Shown piece after piece: positions 41,226-47,637 of a stretch of 47,637 bases of DNA. The stretch spans positions 1 to 47,637 of IMG/VR virus record IMGVR_UViG_3300037189_007203. One strand, written 5' to 3'. The position numbers and the translations under genes were made by a program. Below the pieces are notes generated by a model. That model searched no databases. It saw only the letters and a program-made list of their open reading frames with translations, and had not been told where the DNA came from. The DNA comes from a virus. Every line of letters starts with the position of its first letter. Position 1 is the stretch's first letter.

Positions 41226-42578
41226 TTAGGAAAGCAGACCGCCGTTGGAGTTAGCCGCCTTGTAGTCCAGCATGCCGAACGTCAGGGGCGACTGGACGAC
41301 CAGAGCCGCCATCGCTTCCATCATTCTGCGGGGACCACCGCCGTTTTCGGTCAGTTCACGGACCTGAGCGATGTTACCGCCGTAGCGGATTTCAAGCATG
41401 TCCCACGGGATGATGAAGCCCTTGGTCTTAGCGTTGTTGGCGTGGAGGTTGACGTAGACCTTGGCTTCGGCTTCGGTAGCGAAACGAGCAGGGACGGCGT
41501 TGGCAGTGCCGACGGCGACTCTTTCGTACTTGTTGCCGTTGGCGTCCTTGAGCCAGACGAGGTTTCCAGCGGCGGTGATGCCATCATAGACGGCGTAACG
41601 GCCAGTGGAGGTGTAGGAGGCACCAGTCGAGCCAGCACCAGTGTCTTCGATGCGGTAGGGGTTGACACCCGCATGGAGGAACTGGGTCGGGATGAGGGCC
41701 AGTTTACCGAAGTCGCCTTCGAAGTAGTCCACGGACACCTTGATGCTGTCAGAGTTAGCATCTCTGTTGTTCGTGATTCTGGACTCCATAGCGGGGCTCG
41801 CCTTGGTGTAAACAAGGTTGGTGAACTGACGCTTCAGGGCAGTGCCGACGACGGCTTCGTGGTTCTTGAACTGGCCAGTCTGCTCATAGACCGAGGTCAT
41901 GAGGTCCTGAACAGTGTTCTCACCCAACTGGTCAACGCTTTCGCCAGTGCCAACGATGGACGAGGCAGGGGTGCGGAAGTTTTCGCCGACGGGGCGGATG
42001 GACTGGTTCTGGGAGCCGTACTTGGCCTGCACGTTGGTGGTGGCACCAAGGAGGTCATTCTTAATCCAAGCCGTAAGACAGCGGGTGCGGTACGGGGTGG
42101 CACCATCGTCGATGGCGGGAAGAATGTCCGAGGTGAAGGTCATTTCCATCGAACGCTTGAGGTCGATGGTGGCCTTGGACAACTGGCGGCTGAGTTCGTC
42201 CTTAACACCAGCGATGTTGAGGATGTCCTGCGTCAGATTGGACACGTGAACGGCTCTGCGGAACATGTGGATGTTGTTTTCCACTTCTTCTCTGTAGCCG
42301 AGGGTGTACTGCTTGAAGGCAGGGTTGGTGGCGGGGGAGGTAGGGTCAACGTCAGCACCATCGAGAACGCCGAGTTCGATGGAGGGGTCGGGGTGGCGGT
42401 CAACCTGCCAGCGGAACGTCGTATTTCCAGGCTTAGAACCACGCTTAGCCATCGAGGTGATGGGCGTGTCCTTAGCATCGACGTTGGCGATGAGGTCAGA
42501 GAGTTCTTCTCTGATACCGACTCTAGCACCCTGAAGGGGACGCTGATTCTGGAACTGTCTTTCGAATAGTGAGGCCAT
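41226..42578 (-). CDS. Major capsid protein (SU10/DUF5309 type), 450 residues
   Basis: The N-terminal region carries the DUF5309 signature: GIREELSDLIANVDAKDTPI, then a TTFRWQVDRHPDP-like strand, matching the family's eeLadlianVdpkdTPf...WqvD pattern. The remainder has the length and alpha/beta make-up of an HK97-fold capsid subunit. It follows the scaffold gene with a 13-base gap and an A-rich leader (CATAAACTATCATG). It is probably the most abundant virion protein. No separate head protease is visible nearby. Confidence 0.88.
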   Translation of the reverse strand: MASLFERQFQNQRPLQGARVGIREELSDLIANVDAKDTPITSMAKRGSKPGNTTFRWQVDRHPDPSIELGVLDGADVDPTSPATNPAFKQYTLGYREEVENNIHMFRRAVHVSNLTQDILNIAGVKDELSRQLSKATIDLKRSMEMTFTSDILPAIDDGATPYRTRCLTAWIKNDLLGATTNVQAKYGSQNQSIRPVGENFRTPASSIVGTGESVDQLGENTVQDLMTSVYEQTGQFKNHEAVVGTALKRQFTNLVYTKASPAMESRITNNRDANSDSIKVSVDYFEGDFGKLALIPTQFLHAGVNPYRIEDTGAGSTGASYTSTGRYAVYDGITAAGNLVWLKDANGNKYERVAVGTANAVPARFATEAEAKVYVNLHANNAKTKGFIIPWDMLEIRYGGNIAQVRELTENGGGPRRMMEAMAALVVQSPLTFGMLDYKAANSNGGLLS

Positions 42579-42591
42579 GATAGTTTATGGT

Positions 42592-43599
42592 TTAGATGAA
42601 CTTACTCTTAAACACTTCGGCTAAGTCATCGACTGAACCTGAACGGCGGAAGCGGTCCACGCTCTCCTTCGCCTTGACCTCATCCACACGCATGGCGGGA
42701 CGGGGTGCGGACGAAGTCTGCATGGGTTGGACTTGTACAGTAGGATTCTGGACGAAGTTACGTGCGTTCTTCTTCTGGGCATTGTATGAAACCATGCCCA
42801 TTGCCAGTTGGGCCGCATAAATCTCGTAGTCAGGGAACTTCTTGATTTCGGGCACTGCATCGACGAACTTTCTGACAACAGATGCTCTGCTATCGGTAGG
42901 GTCATCGAGCCAAGGGAACTCCTTGCGAGCCACGTTCTTGAACTCCTGAGACTTCTTGATGTATTCAGCCTGCTGGGGAAGGAACTCTTCCATGGACCTA
43001 AGAGCCGCAACTTTCGCCTTGGCAATTTCGTCCTTGGACACGTTCTTGTCTTCGGTATCCCCTTCGTAGTATCCGTCTGGGTAACGTTCGCAGAAAAGTC
43101 GAATCTGTCTCTGTCTATCGTACTCGGCCTTGATTTTTTCCTCCGTATCCAACTCCGCATGAGGGTTATTTGTAGCGGGTTTGGAGGGAGTGGCCTGTTG
43201 ACGCTTGATAGACTCAAGTTCTTCTTCGAGTTTCTTGGCACGTTCCTCTGCTTCACGTCGCAGGGCCGTCAGTTTGTTAAGACGCTTCTGGACACCCTTA
43301 GGAGTCTCATCAATGTCGTTACGAACCTCGTCGGTTTCCGCTTCCGTGGTCGCTTCGGCTTCTGGCACCTCAGTCTGTTGGACTTCGGATTCTTCTGCCT
43401 CTGCTTCAGTGTCTTTGGTTTCGGAGTTACCGCTCTCCGCTTTCATCTGCCCGTCAGATAAGGCTCGCATGAAGAAATCAGCGAGTTTTCCGTTAGCCGA
43501 AGAGTCGGGTGTAACTTCGGTGTTGTTATCAGGCATGGGGGTATTAACCTCGGTCCCAAGTTCGAGGTCAGCGTTAGGCTGATTGGTGTTTTCTTCCAT
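42592..43599 (-). CDS. Scaffolding protein, 335 residues
   Basis: Residues about 1-95 are very acidic and disordered (ETKDTEAEAEESEVQQTEVP), residues about 100-140 form a coiled coil (KRLNKLTALRREAEERAKKL, then EEELESIKRQ), and the C-terminus is basic and ends KSKFI. This acidic N-terminus, coiled coil and basic C-terminus layout, directly before the capsid gene, is typical of phage scaffolds. A terminal protease domain was looked for and not seen. Confidence 0.85.
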   Translation of the reverse strand: MEENTNQPNADLELGTEVNTPMPDNNTEVTPDSSANGKLADFFMRALSDGQMKAESGNSETKDTEAEAEESEVQQTEVPEAEATTEAETDEVRNDIDETPKGVQKRLNKLTALRREAEERAKKLEEELESIKRQQATPSKPATNNPHAELDTEEKIKAEYDRQRQIRLFCERYPDGYYEGDTEDKNVSKDEIAKAKVAALRSMEEFLPQQAEYIKKSQEFKNVARKEFPWLDDPTDSRASVVRKFVDAVPEIKKFPDYEIYAAQLAMGMVSYNAQKKNARNFVQNPTVQVQPMQTSSAPRPAMRVDEVKAKESVDRFRRSGSVDDLAEVFKSKFI

Positions 43600-43700
43600 A
43601 GTCAGGGTTTAGTGCTCCCAGAAGCGTTGACAGTGGACACCCTTTTTAAACGGCCAGCAAGCGTGGCTAGAGCCGCACCACGCTTTGAGTCGCTTTTCTC
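43600..43700. promoter_or_regulatory. Intergenic region with hairpin (candidate late promoter)
   Basis: At 101 bases this is the largest gap in the late operon between 2873 and 12391. A seven-pair hairpin, AGCGTGG (43660-43666) with CCACGCT (43678-43684), has no U-tract after it in either direction. On the minus strand the AT-rich GTTTAAAAAGGG (near 43643-43653) could be part of a promoter for scaffold and capsid, which are needed in the largest amounts. No boxes can be assigned with confidence. Confidence 0.4.
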
Positions 43701-43946
43701 TTAAGACATGTCTGCCTTGGCCTCTTCCCTGAGTCTCTGGACCTCAAGAAGCATGTCATTGATGGCGTCCATGCGGCCTGCGGAGTGGATTCTGGCCTCG
43801 CCGACTGTATTTGCCGACATGACCTTGCCCATTTCAATCTGTAGTGCCAAGTCGCATACGACCAAGAAGGACTTGTACAGTTCCTCCCCCTCTTGAGTCC
43901 TGAATTGGAAGGACTTGATGATTTTCTTACGCTCTTCGGTCATCAT
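43701..43946 (-). CDS. Small helical protein between portal and scaffold, 81 residues
   Basis: This is an all-helical, charged protein (MTEERKKIIKSFQFRTQEGE, then MDAINDMLLEVQRLREEAKA). The start overlaps the portal stop in an ATGA and it ends before the hairpin-bearing gap. A head-assembly accessory role is possible from location, with no recognised family. Confidence 0.72.
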   Translation of the reverse strand: MMTEERKKIIKSFQFRTQEGEELYKSFLVVCDLALQIEMGKVMSANTVGEARIHSAGRMDAINDMLLEVQRLREEAKADMS

Positions 43947-46186
43947 GCTAGGGGTGCGTTAAGGTTGATGGTGGTGTTATTGGTCTGCTGGGGTGCCTGT
44001 TCGGGGGCTGGCTGGCCTACGCCCTCCTTGCTAAACTCCTTCTGAATCTCCTCGGACGCCTGAGACACGCCAATTCTGCCGATTTGCTTGTTCTTCTCTT
44101 GGTCGATGGAGAATTGCAACTGTTTGGTGTAGTTTTGGAACAGGATTTGGAAGATTTTATCCCCCTGTAGGGCCTGTTGGGCCTTCGGGTTCTTCTGGAT
44201 GATGTCCTGAGCAAACTGCAACTTGCTGGAAGCGGCGGGGTCCATCTCGGTGTAGAGGGCTTCGTTGCCAAGCATCATCATACCGATGTCGCTGACGACG
44301 TCCTTGTACAGTTTCTGGGAGGCCGTGGCTTGGTCGATGACCAGTTCTCGGGCCGCATCAGGGCTGATGGACTCAATGACCAGTTTGACCAACTTGTTCC
44401 TGTCGATGATGCCGCCGCTGTCCAGCGGAACGACAGTCTTGATGATGGCTTCCAGTTTCTTTTGGACGAATTCGGGGTCCGTATCACGCACGTCAAAGCG
44501 TACGTTGAAGTCGAACTGGCTATGAATGTCCTGCATGCCTTGCTTGAGGGGGCTTCCAGTGATTCTGATGATTTCCTCCTCGGACATGAACTGGAGGCTG
44601 AGCGAGAACATCTGGGTGTAGACCCGATTCCAGAACATCAGCCATCCGTCCACCTGAAGTTGCTTGAGCATCTGGACCTTCTGGGGGTCGATTAGTTCGC
44701 CGACGGCGAAGCCGTAGTAGTTTCCTAGGTTCTGCTCGACCTGCTGAATGACCTGAAACGCCATGCCAGCGTCGCTTCTTGGGGATTCAAGCCAAGTGTA
44801 GTCGTCCTTGTTGGATACTGGCAGGACCTGAGCGGGGGCGATTCTGTTCAAAGCACCGATACGCTTGACCACCTTGACTGGGGGAAGGACCTCGAAGGCG
44901 GTTCTGTCCCTGATGGCGTCATGCTGGGCCTTTACCTCGTCCTGCTCGGTCTTGTTGATTTCTGGGATGCCTCTGGATTCGGCGACGGCACGGCGGTTGC
45001 GTTCACGTCTGTACTCAACGAACGGGTACTCCCCGTGGGCGTAGTTGAGGATGTCCTGCTTGGCGAAGAGTTCCGCACCGCAGTGGGGGCTGAACACAGT
45101 GTAGTAGATTGCGGGGATGTCGTCGCTGTCCAACTGTCTGTAGTAAGCCCAGACAATCTCAATGAGGTTGTTACCACGCTCGATGTTCGAATTGAGCATC
45201 GTGGTGGTGGGAATCAGGTTGGGGTCGTTGAAGTAGTAGTTGTTCCCCATGCTGTTGACGGCCTTCTCGACCCATTCATCGTTCCATCCAGCAATCTTGG
45301 CGGTAGAGCGGAGTTCGACTTCGGTCATGTACTGGCGTCTGAAAATGACACGGGCTTTTTGCAGGTCAGCCGTCTCGGGCGGGAAGCACACCTCATCGAA
45401 GGGCTTGAGGGCTTCGACGTGCGGCAGGTTCTTCTGCACATAGACTTCTGGGATTTCTCCGATTCCGTTCTCCCTCATGCCCTTGACAAACTTTTTCATC
45501 TCCCTCTGCTTCAGTTGGGGCATGACATCCTTCAGGATGGCGATTGCGTAATCTTCCTTGTTCGGGTCGATGATGGCGTTGAACAGTTTGGAGAAGGTTC
45601 CTTCGCCCCTGTTGGCGTTGCCCTGCTGTTGCTCGGCGAGGGCCATGTTCTGGAGTTCGTCCAGTTTCATGTTGTTCACTCTGGTGCCCATCTGCTGTTC
45701 CCAAGTCACCTGAACGACGCTCCATCCGTAGGTGAGGGCGTAATCTGCGGCCAGTTCGGCCTCCTTGTGCAGTTCGTTCTTAATCTTAGTCTCGACCATC
45801 CATCTCATCAGGGTCGTGGCCGAAGCGGCGGACATGGTGTCGGTGATTTCGGTGCCGCCGACCTTGAGGGTGCAACCCTTGAAGGCGGTGAGAAGAAGGG
45901 CCTTCTGGTCGTTAATCAGTCGGTCAACGAGTCTGATTCTGACGTCGGACGCACCTTCGAACGGAAAAGCGGGGTCGCCGTCAGGACGGGCCCAAGAGTG
46001 CTTCTTCCCATCGTCGGTCTGACCAGTCCATCTGGTAAGCCTGATGTCGTCGGCGTAGTTCATCTTCGACACCATCGTGCCGTGGAATGCGGAACGCTGG
46101 TACTCCGACAGCAACAGGTTGATGTCGGGCTTTTCGGCGTGGTACGCCAGTTTATCAGCGTGAGGAGTCGGGCTTTTGAAGTTCAT
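43943..46186 (-). CDS. Portal protein, 747 residues
   Basis: The ring at the capsid vertex through which DNA enters. Its length and gene position, between terL and scaffold, fit podovirus-type portals. Recognisable pieces are an N-terminal region (LLSEYQRSAFHGTMVSKMNY), a central beta/alpha domain (TVFSPHCGAELFAKQDILNY), and a C-terminal Gln-rich helical end (NYTKQLQFSIDQEKNKQ, then EIQKEFSKEG), like the barrel helices. The start follows the leader CGAAAAAAATACCAATG. The 5' end overlaps the HTH gene by 32 bases and the stop overlaps the next gene by four. Confidence 0.88.
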   Translation of the reverse strand: MNFKSPTPHADKLAYHAEKPDINLLLSEYQRSAFHGTMVSKMNYADDIRLTRWTGQTDDGKKHSWARPDGDPAFPFEGASDVRIRLVDRLINDQKALLLTAFKGCTLKVGGTEITDTMSAASATTLMRWMVETKIKNELHKEAELAADYALTYGWSVVQVTWEQQMGTRVNNMKLDELQNMALAEQQQGNANRGEGTFSKLFNAIIDPNKEDYAIAILKDVMPQLKQREMKKFVKGMRENGIGEIPEVYVQKNLPHVEALKPFDEVCFPPETADLQKARVIFRRQYMTEVELRSTAKIAGWNDEWVEKAVNSMGNNYYFNDPNLIPTTTMLNSNIERGNNLIEIVWAYYRQLDSDDIPAIYYTVFSPHCGAELFAKQDILNYAHGEYPFVEYRRERNRRAVAESRGIPEINKTEQDEVKAQHDAIRDRTAFEVLPPVKVVKRIGALNRIAPAQVLPVSNKDDYTWLESPRSDAGMAFQVIQQVEQNLGNYYGFAVGELIDPQKVQMLKQLQVDGWLMFWNRVYTQMFSLSLQFMSEEEIIRITGSPLKQGMQDIHSQFDFNVRFDVRDTDPEFVQKKLEAIIKTVVPLDSGGIIDRNKLVKLVIESISPDAARELVIDQATASQKLYKDVVSDIGMMMLGNEALYTEMDPAASSKLQFAQDIIQKNPKAQQALQGDKIFQILFQNYTKQLQFSIDQEKNKQIGRIGVSQASEEIQKEFSKEGVGQPAPEQAPQQTNNTTINLNAPLA

Positions 46187-46367
46187 TGGTATTTTTTTCG
46201 ATGTAATTGAGGATTTCGTCCCTGAAGAACATGTGTTGTCCTCCTAGGGTCTTGAAAGTCTTGAAAGAGCCCTTGTTCCTGAGTCGGAGCAAGGTGGACT
46301 TGGACAGATTGAAGATGCGTGAAGCATCGGCAAGCCTGAGCAGTGGGGGTGTTTCTTTGGGTAGCAT
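46155..46367 (-). CDS. Small excisionase/MerR-type helix-turn-helix protein, 70 residues
   Basis: The product is LLRLADASRIFNLSKSTLLR, followed by LRNKGSFKTFKTLGGQHMFF and RDEILNYIEK, the winged HTH_17/excisionase pattern: helix-turn-helix, then a basic wing. I chose the ATG at 46367, one base from the terL stop; the frame stays open further upstream inside terL but codes shadow sequence there. It lies between terL and portal, overlapping the portal start by 32 bases. No integrase is present, so it is more likely a regulator or packaging-site binding protein (a small-terminase-like role) than an excisionase. Confidence 0.75.
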   Translation of the reverse strand: MLPKETPPLLRLADASRIFNLSKSTLLRLRNKGSFKTFKTLGGQHMFFRDEILNYIEKNTNELQKPDSSR

Positions 46368-46368
46368 T

Positions 46369-47637
46369 TTAGTAAGAGCCTCCTCCGATTGCCTTGTAGG
46401 TGTCAGAGCCGCCATACATGGGGTCCATGACAGCCAGATACCTGAGGGTGTCGATTGGGTCCTTGCTGGCACCCTTTTCGGCGTCCAGCCCAGTCCACTC
46501 ACGCAGGCACCAAATCAGGTTGTGGCATTTTTCGGAGATGAAAAGTTTGGGGAGGTTGACCATGGAAACCTCCTGATTGGGGTCATACGAAAGCCAATCG
46601 TTGATGATTGAGACGCCTTCTTCCAGCCTGAGGCCAGCCGCAGGGGTGAAGTACATCGGGTTTTCGCCATCGTCGAGCAGTTGGATGAGGGTCGTTCCGC
46701 CCTCCTTCTGGATGATTGTCGTTCCGCCAGCACGAGGGTCGATGTACCTGTCGGCGATGACTTCGCCCTTCTCGATGTCTAGGATGTGCTTCTTGATTTC
46801 ATCCAAGCCCATGCCAGCACCCTGACGTTGGGCTGGGCCAGCCTTTCCGTCGTGCTTTTCGCCAGCCATGGCCCACTCGCCCATGCTGATGTCAGGCCAT
46901 TCCCTGTAGATGAACTTGGAGCCGTCTGGGAGGACACGCATCCAGAGCATGAACCAGTTTCTGGCACCTGCTGGGTCAACCGCCATGTAGTTAGTGCCTT
47001 CCTCTGGCACTAGTTCTTCTGGGATGATGTTGGCCTCCCCGAATCTCGGAAACTGCGAGCCAGAAAGGGACTCAGCCCAGCCATACGCACGGATTTTGAC
47101 CTCGTAGGGCCCTCTCCCACGTAATGCTAACTTGATTTGTTCGAACGGAGAGTACTTGTTAAGGATTGAATGAAACCAGATTACATTGGCCGAACCCTTG
47201 CTACACTCTGCAACGTAGGGCATGTGCCCCTTGGGGATGCTTGGGACATTCTGGGTATCTGGAAGGAGGTCTGCAAAGAGCGTCTTCTTAATCCTAGAGC
47301 CAGCGACGTAGTCTTTGACGACGGGAGTGAACCCAGTGATGGGCGTGAAGGTAAGAATCATCTTACCAGAGCGGGTGACTAGTCGGTAGCGGAGCGTCTC
47401 AATCCAGTCTTGAGGCACGAGTTCGTCGCACCAGATGAAGTCTGGTTCGCCACCTTCGATGACCTTCTTCTCCTGCCCGTAATTCATGAAGAAGATTTGG
47501 GACCTGTTCGGCAAAACGAACGTAGCGTCAGAAAACCCGTTTTTCTGGGAATACTGGATGTTCGTGACCTTGGTCTTTTTGGCGTTCTTGAACTCTGGGG
47601 GCATGTACTTCCAGATGACCGCCTGTTGCATCTGGAT
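46369..47637 (-). CDS. terL: Terminase large subunit, C-terminal part (gene crosses the contig junction)
   Basis: This part continues from 1-447 across the junction. Numbered on the joined protein, Walker B is FIWCDE at 187-192. The nuclease domain shows D341 in YMAVDPAG, D416 and D420 in ADRYIDPRAG, and D513/D516 in SKDPIDTLRY, the expected metal-binding acidic residues of the RNase H-like fold. The stop at 46369-46371 is one base from the start of the next gene. It forms the packaging motor with the portal. Completely intact when joined. Confidence 0.95.
   Translation of the reverse strand: MQMQQAVIWKYMPPEFKNAKKTKVTNIQYSQKNGFSDATFVLPNRSQIFFMNYGQEKKVIEGGEPDFIWCDELVPQDWIETLRYRLVTRSGKMILTFTPITGFTPVVKDYVAGSRIKKTLFADLLPDTQNVPSIPKGHMPYVAECSKGSANVIWFHSILNKYSPFEQIKLALRGRGPYEVKIRAYGWAESLSGSQFPRFGEANIIPEELVPEEGTNYMAVDPAGARNWFMLWMRVLPDGSKFIYREWPDISMGEWAMAGEKHDGKAGPAQRQGAGMGLDEIKKHILDIEKGEVIADRYIDPRAGGTTIIQKEGGTTLIQLLDDGENPMYFTPAAGLRLEEGVSIINDWLSYDPNQEVSMVNLPKLFISEKCHNLIWCLREWTGLDAEKGASKDPIDTLRYLAVMDPMYGGSDTYKAIGGGSY
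47551..47637. repeat. Terminal direct repeat, right copy
   Basis: Identical to bases 1-87. See the left copy; the overlap closes the circle inside terL. Confidence 0.97.

Noticed and set aside
41103-42569. A 488-codon open frame on the plus strand
   Set aside because: It lies entirely antisense to the recognised capsid gene and has low-complexity Val/Gly/Asp-rich sequence with no domain, which is a by-product of codon bias in the capsid gene.
44921-46210. A 429-codon open frame on the plus strand
   Set aside because: It is antisense to the portal gene, has no family resemblance and no leader of the local type.
1-47637. CRISPR arrays, integrase with attachment sites, transposons or a reverse transcriptase-based diversity system
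   Set aside because: No repeat-spacer pattern, integrase, transposase or reverse transcriptase motif was seen on either strand, so nothing shows a temperate lifestyle or a diversity-generating element.

Overview
The window is a complete, circularly permuted genome of a tailed bacteriophage, probably a podovirus-like (short-tailed) phage, with 47,550 unique bases. The first and last 87 bases are identical, and the terminase large-subunit gene reads through the junction. I read this as a circular assembly with a leftover overlap rather than as proven physical ends. The host cannot be named. A lipoprotein signal, a Sec signal peptide and a candidate outer-to-inner-membrane spanin point to a Gram-negative host. 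Most genes lack a Shine-Dalgarno sequence and instead start after an A/C-rich leader (typically CCAACCAACACACACATG), which suggests a host that initiates translation largely without SD pairing, as Bacteroidota, Verrucomicrobiota and some others do.

Layout. The minus strand carries one long, tightly overlapping late block. It starts at a RusA-type resolvase (2873), continues through three small unknown genes and two 221-residue unknowns (one with three internal repeats) to terL (447, crossing the junction to 46369), then a small excisionase-type HTH protein, portal, scaffold, an SU10/DUF5309-type capsid, head-tail adaptor, tail fibre-like proteins, a tail nozzle candidate and five probable internal or ejected virion proteins. 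It then reaches a single 5,650-residue giant 'polyvalent' protein gene (13466-30418, over a third of the genome), and ends with a holin and a lipoprotein/candidate unimolecular spanin (12391-13482). A separate minus-strand pair at 3747-4822 encodes a PD-(D/E)XK-like protein and the probable endolysin.

The plus strand carries the early block (about 4764-12244): tRNA-Arg(ACG), several very small proteins, a RecE-like exonuclease, a winged-helix replication initiator, a DnaC-like helicase loader, coiled-coil and ribbon-helix-helix proteins, an ERF single-strand annealing protein with an SSB-like C-terminal tip, and tRNA-Arg(UCU). The block closes with a clear UUCG-loop terminator (12282-12305). 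A lone plus-strand HTH gene (2911-3519) is followed by a repeat-rich noncoding region (3520-3746) that may be an operator or origin.

How the genes work together. Replication looks lambda-like: the phage supplies an initiator and a helicase loader and appears to borrow the host polymerase, since no DNA polymerase, primase, helicase or RNA polymerase was recognised. Recombination is covered by the exonuclease, ERF and RusA. Packaging and head genes follow the usual terL-portal-scaffold-capsid order. The giant gene lies between the internal virion proteins and the lysis genes, so its product is most likely packaged and injected with the DNA. It carries two zinc-metallopeptidase signatures, two motifs familiar from polyvalent phage proteins and a recurring ANLM motif that may mark module or cleavage boundaries. 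It is the most unusual element here.
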